Positions 35,191 to 47,403 of a DNA stretch of 64,000 nucleotides are shown one piece after another. The stretch lies in assembly GCA_039707465.1 (NCBI GenBank), contig CM077644.1:196265962-196329961 (forward strand), read 5' to 3'. Position 1 is the first letter of the stretch; the number at the start of each line of letters is the position of its first letter. Made by a program: the position numbers and the translations under genes. This stretch comes from Rhabdophis nuchalis (Eukaryota; Chordata; Lepidosauria; Squamata; Natricidae). A model generated the notes under the pieces. That model was not told the origin of the DNA. It did no database searches and was given only the letters and a program-made list of their open reading frames with translations.

Positions 35191-36481
35191 ATTTCATTTA
35201 GTGAGTTACGTGATAACTCCCGAAGTATTTGCAACACAGTCAATAAATTACAAATGTTACATCACTACAGCAGTCGTTCACCCTTATGAACCACTGCAAC
35301 ATTCACCCTGCCTATTCACCCCCAGCTCCCCACAGTTGCTTTCCCCCTCCCATCCTGCCACACCGGACTCCTATCATGAAGATCTGTCTCCTCTGCGCTG
35401 CTGTTTCTTTGAGAGGGGGACATTTAGCTTTGTCCCCTTAAGTTCTTCATTGATCCCAAATTCCAGGTCAGAGATAGCATCTCTGGCCAGTCTGGAATGG
35501 TAATGCACAACAAGAATATCATCGCAAATATTAATGACATTCCCAATTGTTATCAAACAGCATATGGAAAAGGACCAAGTCCTGGAAAGCCACATGTAGA
35601 GTCCCCAAAGACTCCATCATTCCTTTCAATAACTGAAACAACTTGTTGAGGAAGGAGAATTACCATAAAAAGTAATTTCCAAAGCTCAACATTTGCAACA
35701 TTTCAAAATCAATACCTTAATCAATTATATTACAATATGTGTAATAGGATCAGGAAAGATGCATTTCAGAAGATCCAGTAGCAAGTAACATTGTTTTCCT
35801 CCAGTGAATAATTGAGCACAAAACAGATTCAGATAATCATTTTTTTCTGAGATCCTGCAAATATGTTCTTCAAACTCTTAGCCAAAATATAATTTGTATG
35901 GGAATCACCTTATGTTTAGATCAAGAAATGGTGTCTTTAAGATGTGCATACTTCTGGTGCCTTTAAGAAGTGCATACTTCTGTCTTCTTCAGGGAAAAAA
36001 GTATCAACTTCCCACTTACAGAGAGCCTGAAAATCTCCTGAATTTCTGCATACAACATGTCTAGTTTCCTAACCAAATGAGAATGTTGTGAGATCCAGCT
36101 CAGAAATGATAAAATTGATTCTACAAAGCCATATTCATATCTCAGTCTACAAGCCCAGAAGTTCACATGATGTCCCAATTATCTTGCAAGGTTTTGTGCA
36201 AGAGACATTTAACACAGAATGAATGTGAGCAGTTTTATCTCGAGAAAATTTTGCAGATATGTCACAGTGACCTGAAGAGAGATTATTTTTATTATCATTA
36301 CCCAGAAGGCTCAGGTAACCTTTAAATGACTACTGTAGGTAAATGTGCAGATGCAATCTGTGGAGAAGTAGTCACACTTTGGCATTCTTATCACTATGGT
36401 ATATTCCCTAAAATGGACATTTAACCATGATTGATTGTACTGATTCCTTATTTTCTGCCACTAATGCTCTAGGTGACTTTC
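35191..36481. other. Unresolved intergenic stretch
   Basis: No named element is recognised. A 73-codon minus-strand frame at 35374-35595 (with RLARDAISDLEFGINEEL) looks protein-like and could be a scrap of an older LINE, but I cannot place it. Confidence 0.4.
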
Positions 36482-36489
36482 AGCTAGGT

Positions 36490-36595
36490 CAGGGGTCTGC
36501 AAAGTCGGCTCTTCTAAGACTGGTGGACTTCAACTCCCAGAATTCTGGGAGTTGAAGTCCACCAGTCTTAGAAGAGCCGACTTTGCAGACCCCTG
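36490..36595. mobile_element. hAT hairpin MITE: perfect 106-bp palindrome with 8-bp TSD
   Basis: Starts caggggtctgcaaagtcggc and reads identically on both strands: two 53-bp arms with no loop and no mismatch. The flanks AGCTAGGT at 36482-36489 and 36596-36603 are an exact 8-bp duplication. It is the short, loopless relative of the 135-bp elements at 47261 and 47978. Confidence 0.9.
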
Positions 36596-36603
36596 AGCTA
36601 GGT

Positions 36604-37339
36604 CATTTACCGAAGCTTTACAGATAATCAAGAAGCCACCAATATTTCTGACCAAGCAAAAAACCATCAAGAATAGCAATTTTAAAAGAAAAAAGTATTT
36701 TTTTAAAAAATCTGCAATAAATGAACAGAATTTATGGATGACTATATCCATCCTAATACAGTCTACCCACCACTCTTATCCAGTTCAACTCAGTAAATTC
36801 CTGCAGAATGGTTCTGAGAACTGATTTCATTTTCAAATTAATTTCTGCCTATAATACACTCTTTGCAGTTTCCATATTGAAACTAATAAACTTTTAAAAG
36901 TAAATACATATTTATTTATTTTTTTAAAAATTAGCCCTTAGCAGAAAGAACAAACATTTTATGGTATCTTCCAGCTGACACTCAAAAGTCATTTAACATA
37001 TAAATTGTTTAATTTAGAACCACCATCTGCTATTCTTAGGCAATTGACCACCTGTATATAGAACAAATACACCTGCCTCTAACTTTGGCTTACTACTTTC
37101 CCCCCCCCCCCATTTATCTATTATAGTAGCATCGAACATGATCATATTAAAAAGGTATCGGGTTGAATTTTTGGTATCCCAAGTTATTTCAAAGAGATCC
37201 ATAGTAGAAATTCTACATGCCTACTGCTTACTGTCATGCATGCGCGCCAATGTATATTGGAGTTTCCTGCAATTGTAGCCAAATATGTTTGAAGGACACC
37301 AGGTTGAAAAAGTTACTTTACTCCACTTTACTCCACTAT
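36604..37339. other. No gene seen
   Basis: AT-rich with a poly-C run at about 37100-37112. Confidence 0.5.
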
Positions 37340-37545
37340 AAAGTTATCAATAGTTCTCTCTTAACAACTGCTATGTTTAAGTGACTGTTAGAAGTTATGA
37401 TGACACTGAAAAAAAAAAAACTTTATTACCAGTCCTCACACTTATGACTGTTGCAGCAGCTCTGCTGTTATGTAATAAAGATTCAGGCACTCTGCAACTG
37501 GAAGGAGTTTGCCACAGTGCCCTGTAGTCACATGATTGTCATTTT
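37340..37545. mobile_element. Degraded MITE of the 8061 family
   Basis: Contains taagtgactgttagaagtta, cacttatgactgttgcagca and gtagtcacatgattgtcat, in family order. Confidence 0.45.
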
Positions 37546-39550
37546 ATTTTAAATCATCAAAGCTAATTAACAGTTCAAAATGTTTACATTAAAAAGGAAA
37601 AACAATGCATATTCAATTTGATGTCTTAAAATAAAAAATAATAATTTATTAATCAGTTTTGTATTAGATATAGTATATAAAGAAACAAATGCTAACTTTA
37701 GACTTATTTTCTTACCAAATTATTTATTTAAAATATTAACTTTAGCTTTTCTTTCACAATATCGAAACTGAACAAGAGACTATCAAATTAGCATTTTAGT
37801 ACTATTTTTTATATTCATTTAAAGCTGTGCAAACTCTTATATTTTTCTGCAACAATCTTGTGAGGTAAATTGGGTGCAGAGAGAATGACAGGCCCCAAGT
37901 CATCCAGAGAGCATCCATGACTGAAGGTAAAATATAACCTACAGTAGATCTTCCCATTCCTTGTCTATTTAACCATTACACTACATTGGTGCACTGTGGT
38001 TATCATTCATTATTGATAAACATTTTTTCTCGTGCTTTGTACAACATTTATTGTAACCCACACCAAGTAGAAGCACAACAGAGTGCAAATCATATAAATT
38101 CACCATTAGTTGTTGTCTTCCAATATTACAAAGATGAAACTAGGACTATCCTATATACCGGTAGTTATTTTTATAGAGCTATCTTATAAAGGCATCTTTT
38201 TCTAGCATGTCTCCCACTGTTATAATTGCCAAAATTACATTATTTCTCTTTGCCATAAATAGTCTTATAATTATTGAAGGGGAAAAAAAGTTTACAGAAT
38301 CAATTAAAACCCCAAAACAATTCCTAATTCAAAATATATTTCAGCAATTGTAGGGTGTGAAATGGGAAACTATATTTCACAATGTTAAGTATTCAGGCAA
38401 TTCTGAATTTTATTATTAAAATCTTGGTCTTAGAAATGATAAGAAAGAAAAGCAGAGGGGAGGGGAGGAAAGGAAAGGAAAAAAAATTGGGAATCTTTGT
38501 CAATCTTTTTCTTTATAGATAATTGTAAATTACTTGGACTAGAACAGGTGAGGAAAATCTGCATATTAGAGATTTTCAGAAACAAAGATAATAGAACATG
38601 GTGATAAAGGCAATTATTACATATTAAATTGTGTTAGACATTTATACATTATACATTTAATACTGTTATAACATAAGTACGGTGATCTCTATAGATAGAA
38701 TTTCTCATTATTCTTGAAATACTTTGCTTAATTGGCAATTTCTATGCATTAATCTGGTAGGATGTTATTTAGCTGGTTGCTCCCTTTCCCTATCAAGGTT
38801 TGTGATTTTGCTATGACTGAATCTGTTCTATGATATAAGTGCCAAATATTTTAATGCACGATAGAAATGCTTTTTATCACTTTTATCACTGTGTCAGCAA
38901 GATATGAACACACCTGCTGGGTTTCTTCCCCATCCCCGTGAAAAATCCATCTGACTCTTCATTAATAAATGAGAGCCTGATGCTGCCAAGAGACACACCA
39001 GTGAGGACAATTGTCTCTTTATAGAAGCCAAAGTGCAGTCTGTGGAATCTCCATTGATAGCTCAGTGGGGGAGTACATGCTTTGCCTACCAAATGCTTCT
39101 GTTTCAGTCTCTGGTATCTCGAATGAAAGAGTCAGGTAGCAGGTAATAAGAAAGCCTGAGCCAGGCCAAAAGCTACCAGTCACAATAGATAGGATTGCAT
39201 TCAATTGAATATCTGAAAGGCAACTAGTGGAAGGTAGTAGAAGTGTTTGCTTCCCCCTCATATTTAGGAAACTATTAGACAAATCTATTGTCTAATTTCC
39301 ACATATAATATACACCAGGGAAGTTTCGTCTCTCCTCATGACCCTCAGCCAAGACTTGGTGAAGTTCTCTGCTGCTTCTGCTCCTCTGTTGAGCCAAGGA
39401 ACTGCTTGCCACTTTGCTGGGAGGGAGAACAAAGGGAGAGAATAGCAGGTGCCCCACAGTCTATGAGAGTGGAAAGCTCCACCTTCTGCCTGGAATCTAA
39501 AGTAACAACAACAGGAGCAATTAAGTATGCTTGCCTTTTGTCAGCTGCCT
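37546..39550. other. No gene seen
   Basis: AT-rich with a short purine-rich run (about 38445-38486). Nothing recognised. Confidence 0.5.
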
Positions 39551-39893
39551 GGGGTAATGTAAAGGTTCCCTTCACACGTATGTGCTAGTCATTCCCGACA
39601 CTAGGAGGCAGTGCTCATCTCCATTTCAAAGCCAAAGAGCCAGCGCTGCCTGAAGATGACTCCGTGGTCATGTGGCCAGCCCAAGGCACACAGAACACAC
39701 TTACCTTCCCACCAAAGGTGGTTCCTATTTTTCTACTTGCATTTTTACATGCTTTGGAATTGCTAGGTTGGCAAAAGCTGGGGCAAGTAACAGGAACTCA
39801 CTCCGTTACATGGCACTAGGGATTCGAACCATTGAACTGCCGACCTTTCTGATTGACAAGCTCAGCGTCTTAGCCACTGAGCCACCGTGTCCT
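39551..39893 (-). mobile_element. Sauria-type tRNA SINE
   Basis: The minus strand starts with the head cggtggctcagtggctaaga near 39893 and ends with the gaacctttac tail near 39551. It is close to the 26520 copy. Clear target duplications are not visible. Confidence 0.75.
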
Positions 39894-40303
39894 CAAATGG
39901 TGAATGGCTGCTTTTTAGAACTCTGGGGAGGGACGCTCATCAAGTTTCCCCTGAGGTGCTGTTTGGGACCAAGCTGAGTATTTGTTGGCTTTGGACTCCA
40001 TTAGTTTACAAGTTCTGCATCTTATTGTTGTGACCATCACTCATGGTTTTACCGGGCATGATCTAGCTACATGTCCAGGGGTCCCACATTAAAAGCACAG
40101 CCCTTGACCTCTTCCTGTTTCTCTCCTGATGACAGGGATATGTACTGGCTGCTCCAATTTGCATGAGTTGTCCCATGCTGGATTCTGAGGAAGTCATTGA
40201 GGAAACTGGTGTGGAGGATGACAGGAAGCAGTTGGCTCTTTTTCCCCTTTCCATTCCTCCCATGTCTCAACTCTTCTGATCAGGCAGTGTTACACAGTGT
40301 TTC

Positions 40304-40561
40304 CAGAAGTGGTGGGATTCACAATTTTTTTACTACTGGTTCCATAGGTATAGCTTGATGAGCGTGGCATGGCTTGGTGGGCATGACAGGTGAATGATAC
40401 TGTAAAATCCCCATTGCCTCCTGATCAGCTGGAACTCGGGAGGCAGGGACTGGATGGGGACAGGGCCAGTCAGAGGTGGTATTTACTGGTTTTCCACGCT
40501 ACTCAAAATTTCTGCTACCGCTTCTCCAGAACTGGTCAGAAACTGCTGAATACCACCTCTG
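40304..40561. mobile_element. hAT MITE, 258 bp
   Basis: Begins cagaagtggtgggattcac and ends gctgaataccacctctg, its imperfect inverse. A third internal copy of the end, cagaggtggtatttactggt, lies at 40471, so the last 91 bp are themselves a small inverted repeat. The target duplication is eroded. Confidence 0.6.
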
Positions 40562-40804
40562 GTATTCGCTTCGCTTCCCCTATTCACCTCAAAGGTCATT
40601 TATTTGAACTAGTCAGTCGGGGCTTAGTTATTCCATCCGACAATGGCAAATAGAAAAAAGTCTGAAATGTACTCTCCACTATCCCTGCTAGAGCTTCCAA
40701 ATCTCTCATCTATCTGTGATTCTCTGCTGAGATTCCCAAAGGGTCCTTTGAGTTTATGTGTAAAGTCCTGGTAATTGTCAAGAACCAGATTGTTTTCTTC
40801 AATG

Positions 40805-41110
40805 AACACTTGGCTCCTGTTTCATCTGAACCCTGACAACCCATAGACATATGGTCATGACCACAATTCCCAGTGGACCTGGGATGGAGTTATATAACTC
40901 AGTACCATCAGCATATTTATGATACTTCATCCACATAACCTCTCCTAGTAGTTTCATGTAGGTTTTGAATAAGATAAGTGAATGGACCGAACCCTGAACC
41001 ACTTCATATCATAGTGTCTAAGGAAGGCCAACCTCTCCCCACTCCCAAACTCACAACGATCCTGTTCAAGAAGGAGTAGAACTACTGCAATACCATGTCT
41101 CCAACTTTAA
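40805..41110 (-). mobile_element. Ancient L2 LINE fragment
   Basis: The minus strand reads FKTYMKLLGEVMWMKYHKYA followed by DGTELYNSIPG, a decayed L2 reverse-transcriptase core (YADD changed to YADG). Confidence 0.6.
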
Positions 41111-43489
41111 TCCTTGCACTGAGTGTTGTGTAGTCTGCATAGAGAAAAACTGGCAAAAAGCTGCATCTGAAAGGTGTCTACGTCTATGTCTTTCTGCATG
41201 CCAAACACATGGCAGAACATCCAGGCAAAAAAAGTGGATTCAACCATGGATAGTTGCCCAGATAGAAAGGCCCAGTAAAATTGAGAGCACTGTCTCCTCA
41301 TGCAATATTGCAAGAAATGCCAAAGTTGAAATTCCTTGTCTATCCAACTAATACATTGTCCAAAAAAATTAGAGGTTTTCATGGGGAGGGAGACAGCAGG
41401 GGGAAATGACAAAATGTGACTTGTGACAAAATAATGCAAAAAATTGACTTATTATCATTAAATCCGTAAGGACAGAGTTTATATAACAACATTGTTTATG
41501 TGTCTTCATGTTTATATTATTTATTGCAGTTTAGGGTCTGATCGCATTATCATCTTTTTTGACATTTTTTAAAAATCTTAATTTAAAAGTAGTACAGAAG
41601 CTTACGGTTTCAATGAATTAAAATTAAAATATGTGCAAATTATGTTTAAGGTTTTTTTCTTACATTTTCTAAAAACTAATGTTCTAAAATACAAATAATA
41701 CCAATTCTTAATCTTGCTGAATACTTGTACTTTGGTGCAATTTTAATTTGAATTAATTTAACAAGAAAATTCAGTTAGAATTCATGAGGTTTTCATAGAA
41801 GTACTGGACTGTGACCTGCTTATCTCTTTCTCAGCTTTCTCCTTACAACCATTGTGATTATTATTCATGCAGGTAAGGTTCAACAATTACTGCTACTATA
41901 CAGGTCACTAAATAGGCCTATATTAAACATTAACCTACAGAGATCTTTGCTTATGCACCCTTCAATTATTCAGGTTTTTCATATTGATTTTCTAAATTAT
42001 TCACCATGTCCTTATGTACATTAATTTGTTGAATAAATCTATGTTTAATTTCTTATTATATTTCTCTGGGGTTTCTCTAAGAGTGTGTGTGTGTGTGTGT
42101 GTGTGTGTAAATGCGCGTGTTTGTGTGTGCATTTATCTGTTTGTTGATATTATTCAGTAACACTATCTTAATAGTCAACAATCAGTGTTTTATATAATTT
42201 TTGTAAAAGTTTTATGAGATTCCAATACATATACATTTTGAGAATAAGTAAAATAAATAAATACAGTGATTCAAACTATAAAACTATAAATATGAGTATT
42301 AGAATACTAAAAAAATAATAATACTTTAAACCAATTGAATAAATTATAAAAACTGCTTTGGGAATGAAATAGGAAATCACAAAGTGAATATGTTTGTATG
42401 TAATTACAGACCTGTGAGATGTAGCAAAGACATAAAAAAATACAAAACAGCATAGAAAGCTTAAGAACAAAATTTTTACCTGTAATATTGTAAAATTAGA
42501 ACAGAGTGTTTTCCTGTGTAATGCAATGACAGCTAAAATAAAATTTGAATTTACGATCCAACAATGAAATGCAAATGAAATCTTGTTCAGAATCAATGAA
42601 AGTTCTTATATAAGTGAAATTTTGAAGGGAGAGCATGTTGTTATAGAAGAGGGGCACTGAAGGAATAAAGGAAATAGACTAGAGTCTCAAGTTCCTCCAG
42701 GTCACAGGGCAAAAAGAGTATTGTTATACTTTGCCTCCAATATTGTAGAGGTCAAGGCATTAAAGCAGGCTAAGCAGAAAGCTCTGAGGTATATGGGGGA
42801 GTTAATACTGAATAGTTAATTTGCTGACATGAACAGTTTTCTGCTTACATCCTGCCAGTATTGATTGCTTAAATTGCCCTGCTGTACTTGGAGGCTTATA
42901 ACATCTGCTCCCAGATTGTGTCTTTAAGTCTGAATAGACTCATGGCCAGAATATCTTTAAATAAGAAGCTGCACTGGTATAGATCATTCTGAATTCTAGT
43001 TTTTTCAGAAAGAAAGAAAAAATTAACAAAATCACAGCAGCCAGGGAATATCTAAGAAGTGAAGTATAGGCCAGAATATTGTTGACAAATGCAACAATGT
43101 GATGCTAGTTTCTAAATGGAATGCTACATTTAAAACACAGTAAATTACTTGGAGTAGCACTCTTAGAAATCTGGGCTCGATGATTTCTAAAGATTCTAGA
43201 TTATTACTGTATATGCCTATATTCAGGTTAATGGGTTTTGCTTTAAAGGTTTTATGGTAAGAGATTTATTCTTGACTCTTTAGATATGAAAGAAGCCCAG
43301 TATGGCCATGGGACAGTTGTTGGCCTTTTCAGAAATATATTTTAATTTGTTCACGACAAATTACAGATTATAAGAAGGTTGGAATACCACACAAAAAAAG
43401 GACATTTGTACTAATTTATTATTTTCTGCCATTGATGGTTACTCATCTAATTTCAGTAAAGAAAACCATGATTTTGTTTATTGATTTTG
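41111..43489. other. No gene seen; (GT)n at 42082-42108
   Basis: AT-rich sequence with one (GT)n microsatellite of about 13 units. I see no recognised element or credible ORF. Confidence 0.5.
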
Positions 43490-43900
43490 TTTATGAAGAG
43501 TTTATTGGGAGCCTTTTCTCCCTAGACTCATCTGCTAGAGCCCCAAAACTTCTTCTAAGGCCAAGATGAATTAGGAGAGAATGACTGCATCATTGGCATA
43601 AGGCAGCTGGCCTACTGTCTATTGTTAAGCATATGGTGTTAGAATTCTGCTTTGATCAAGGTGCTGGCTATTCGATTCAGATAAATACAAAAGGGCCATA
43701 ATACAGGCCTGTTTGCACTCTGAGATATCATTCAAGACATCTAACTAGTGTGTTTTTGTGCACCATCCTAATTAAGCAAAGTAATCTCTGATCTATGGAT
43801 GAATGAAAGAATTTCCACCAGAATTTTTCTGTAGGGAAGGAATCAAAAACTGGTTTGAAATCAATAATGACACAGGGTTATACATGTGGGTATTTCCTCT
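43490..43900 (-). mobile_element. Decayed LINE reverse-transcriptase fragment, clade unresolved
   Basis: The minus strand reads VIIDFKPVFDSFPTEKFWWK, then FHSSIDQRLLCLIRMVHKNT and, after stops, LPYANDAVIL. These are the FxDFxxAFDS and YADD blocks of a LINE reverse transcriptase in correct order, but full of stops. It is neither the CR1 nor the L2 type seen elsewhere here. Confidence 0.5.
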
Positions 43901-45880
43901 GCTAGAAACTATAAGACCGCACACTTATTTATTAGCAAAACCTTTTTTCCTGTTCTAGCCAGTTCAGAAACTGTAGCACACAGTTTCTGGGAACTGCCTA
44001 CAGTTTGCTAGGAACACTTAAGAAACTCAGGTGGTAATGCTGCTGCCTTTGTTAAATAGTGGGGCAATAATAGAAAAGTCCAATCTTTAAAGCATTTGGA
44101 ATGTGCTGTTAATATATGTTATATATCGAATGCTTAGGGAGGAGGGAAGCAAGTGGGAAAGCCCACCAATAGCATTATTTTTCTAGAGTGTGGGATGTAT
44201 TCGATTATTACTGGGGGCTTTGCTTTCTCATTTTTCATTGATAAATGCTGCAGCTGGGATGGAGAGAACACTATTTAAAGGGTGAGAAGACGCAAGAGCT
44301 AATGGAGAAGGAACTGTATAGCCTGCTGTAAAAGTCTTGCCAGTTCTCAGAGGAAATCTTAGCTTCTAGCCAAACCATCTTGTTAGCTGTGGATCTTGCA
44401 ATTATCTTCAAAGTAGAGTGGCATTTCTATCCCTTGTGGCTTGGAAAAATCTATCTCAGTTGGTTTGTATAACTTATTTAGTTCTCTAGTGCATTCTTTT
44501 GAATGTAATCCAGGTTCCCCCATATGTTTGACTGATGGAGTTTAAAGAAAATGGGCCTTGGCAATTAGACATTCTGTTTTGTTATTATTGCACACTACTG
44601 TTTCTCTAAGATATTTCAAGATTCTCTCCTATAGACCTCTTCAGTCTTTTTAAAATGTTTCTTGAGACTAGCATTCTTAATGTCTGTTTATAAGCAGTAA
44701 GAATCCTGCCCTTTAAACTATGAAATTAATGGAGGAACACAACTGTGATTCTTTATGAAGAACAAGGACTTTTGAACAATTGTCCAGTTTTGTAAAATCA
44801 AAGCAAAATAAAAGAGTGAGAAGGAAAATGGAAAAAGAACACAAGGAGATAGCAGTCCCTGCATCCTGCTATTGTGTTACAAGATCAATGATAACTTGTA
44901 TAGGAATTATAACAGTGATTCCAGAATGTATCTAGGTACAGAACATATATTTATTTTCCTTTACTATGTGCCAAAGCTACAATCTTAAATTCTATTACTA
45001 AGTCCAACTGCATTGTGTTAGTGTTTTTAAACTTTTAATTGGGCATACATGGATTCATATTATATAGTCACTTCAGTTTTCTAGAATGAATTATGACATA
45101 TAGGGTAAATGCATATTTTATTACTCTTCCATATTCATTTTTGAAAAGCAAAAGATGAGAGCCATGGCCTGAATTTTGAAGCTAAATATGCTGAATCTAG
45201 CAAGTACTTGGATGATGGACCACTAGTAAATATTATTATGAATCAGTTCTGATTGGAGCAGCCTATAGGCTTGGTAACATAATGCATACATTATGTATAT
45301 TACATAACAGCGTATAAGATGCAGGTGGGATCAGCATGCTTGATCATGAATGCTATGACCAAGTAGCTGGCATTGCACAAAGGAACATTTGCACAGTGTA
45401 TTGGCTATACTCTCCCAAACCCAGATGAGAGATTCTATAAAAAGTCATAGAGAATAACAGGGCTAAGATTCTGTGAGATTTCCAAATCAACTAAACATTG
45501 TGGTAGTTGATCCATGCTAGAAGATTGTGGGGATGATATATGTAGTGGTTTCCTAATCATAGAAACGTCAGAAAGAAACAATATGAGAGGCTGGAGAAAA
45601 ATCACAGCCTGAAGGAGAAACTAGAGAAAAAGTGGAAAGTCAAAGCCAATACGGGTGCAGTGATGGGAGGACCACTCAGGGAAGTCACTCCTAAGCTGAG
45701 AGAGTAGCTCCAATGGTTTTTAAGAACATCAGAACTCTCTGTTCAGAAGGGTGCAGTGCTAGAAACAGGTAGGATACTATGCAGAACTCTCAAACCCTCA
45801 AAACAAGATTAAGGAAGACACATACCAGTCACTGAAGTAAGAAGAGATAATATACAAATAAATTACATGTTCATGTTCAT
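43901..45880. other. No gene seen
   Basis: AT-rich. Some of 43901-44600 may be further decay of the preceding LINE, but I cannot show it. Confidence 0.4.
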
Positions 45881-45922
45881 ATATATATCTGAATATATAT
45901 ATCGAATCCCAGTAAAGGGTGT

Positions 45923-45969
45923 GGCCAACTGATGAGAGCTAATAAGCTCGAAATAGATCTATCTTGGTC
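45923..45969 (+). ncRNA. Hammerhead ribozyme, complete type I motif
   Basis: The conserved core CTGATGA (45929-45935) and GAAA (45950-45953) are both present. Helix I: GGCCAA (45923-45928) pairs with TTGGTC (45964-45969), including one G-U pair. Helix II: GAGCT (45936-45940) and AGCTC (45945-45949) with loop AATA. Helix III: A-T-A (45953-45955) pairs with T-A-T (45960-45962) around loop GATC. The predicted cleavage site is after C at 45963 (TC, an allowed UH). Every residue known to be essential to the fold is intact. Very short helix III hammerheads of this kind occur in Penelope-like elements and retrozymes; I see no Penelope reverse transcriptase here. Confidence 0.85.
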
Positions 45970-45989
45970 TCTCAAATTTAAATTTATTG

Positions 45990-46073
45990 ATCAGCTCATA
46001 AAAACTAACATACATCCATACATCCATACATACATATATGTGTGTGTGTGTGTGTTAGTTTTTATGAGCTGAT
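45990..46073. repeat. 21-bp perfect inverted repeat downstream of the ribozyme
   Basis: ATCAGCTCATAAAAACTAAC plus A at 45990-46010 is inverted at 46053-46073. The loop is (CATA)n followed by (TG)n. It begins 26 nt after the predicted cleavage site, so it probably belongs to the same element. Confidence 0.85.
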
Positions 46074-46147
46074 TAAAAAAAATTACATATCTAAAAAAAA
46101 AAAATTTACACAACGTAATTCATGGTTCTCTGTCTAGATGGTCTCTG

Positions 46148-46181
46148 GTGATGAGCCGAAAGGCAGAGAGGGAAACATGTC
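46148..46181 (+). ncRNA. Degenerate hammerhead-like sequence
   Basis: GTGATGA, then GCC GAAA GGC as a tight stem-loop, a seven-base interruption, then GAAACATGTC, which is the usual helix III and cleavage block of small hammerheads. The first core C is G here, which would break an essential pair, and helix I does not form. At best a dead copy. Confidence 0.3.
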
Positions 46182-46224
46182 TCCTCCCTTAATGGGGCCC
46201 TAACAGGAAGTTGTGAAAACAATT

Positions 46225-46388
<164 letters not shown>

Positions 46389-47252
46389 CCAGTGTTATTT
46401 CCGATAGCTTTTCCTGGCCCTGACTGGAAAAGTATTTCACATGAATATAAGTGTTTAGTAATGCAGCCAATATTATTCACTGCCCCAGTACATATAAATC
46501 TGGTCATTATTCCTACTCATTTAAAAAGTCAAGTCACATTGATTAATTTCTGAAATGTGATTATGATGTAAAATGCCAGGAATTAAATAACATTCAATAG
46601 ATTTTTCACAGATGGAGGAGGGGGTGAAGGCTATATTAATATGAATAAGAGACTTCCAATGAATTCCACATCATCTTTTTTTAATAAAGGAACTTCAAAA
46701 TCAAGTCTGTGAATAATCATAACGGGCATGCTGTTCTTTGCATTCATCGGAAAGAAAATACTTTGATGTAAAATAGTAATGAAATATTTATTTACTGCAC
46801 ATTAGACTTACACGCTCCTTGAAGCTCCTGACAGCTTACAATATAAAATCAAAGAAGCATAGACATAATGTAAAATAAATAGAAATTAGTCTTTAGATAG
46901 CGAAATATTTTAGGCCATAGAATGTGGGTACATGGGGGACTAGGGAAATGTCAAAATTATTCTGCCATTTCAATGTCTAGCTAAGATTAAATAATAAAGA
47001 GAATGTGCAAGTATATATCTATATATCTTGTATAAAAACCATTGATCATAGACTGATCCAATAAAAACAGCAATAATGATACCAGGAGCAAAAACGATTT
47101 GTATCCTGACATGAAGAGTAAAATGGACCTTCTCATTCCAATTCTAAAAAGTTATCTGGATTGGATAGAGTCAGCAAGCCATGACATGTAGCTCTCTATT
47201 ACTCAAAATCTTGCTGCCATCATCCAACATCAAAGTGGGTTCAATTATTATA
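46389..47252. other. No gene seen
   Basis: AT-rich, nothing recognised. Confidence 0.5.
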
Positions 47253-47260
47253 GTCTAGCA

Positions 47261-47395
47261 CAGGGGTCTCCAACCTTTGCAACTTTAAGTCTGAAGGACT
47301 TCAGCTCCCAGAATTGTCCAGCCAGCAAAGCTGGCTGGAGAAGTCTGGGAGCTGAAGTCCTTCAGACTTAAAGTTGCAAAGGTTGGAGACCCCTG
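47261..47395. mobile_element. hAT hairpin MITE, 135 bp, with 8-bp TSD
   Basis: caggggtctccaacctttgc is inverted at the right end, and the arms meet around gccagcaaagctggc. Flanks GTCTAGCA at 47253-47260 and 47396-47403 are exact. Confidence 0.9.
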
Positions 47396-47403
47396 GTCTA
47401 GCA

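Noticed and set aside
35374..35595. 73-codon minus-strand frame upstream of the CR1
   Set aside because: Looks protein-like but cannot be matched to CR1 ORF1 or any exon I know; left unresolved.
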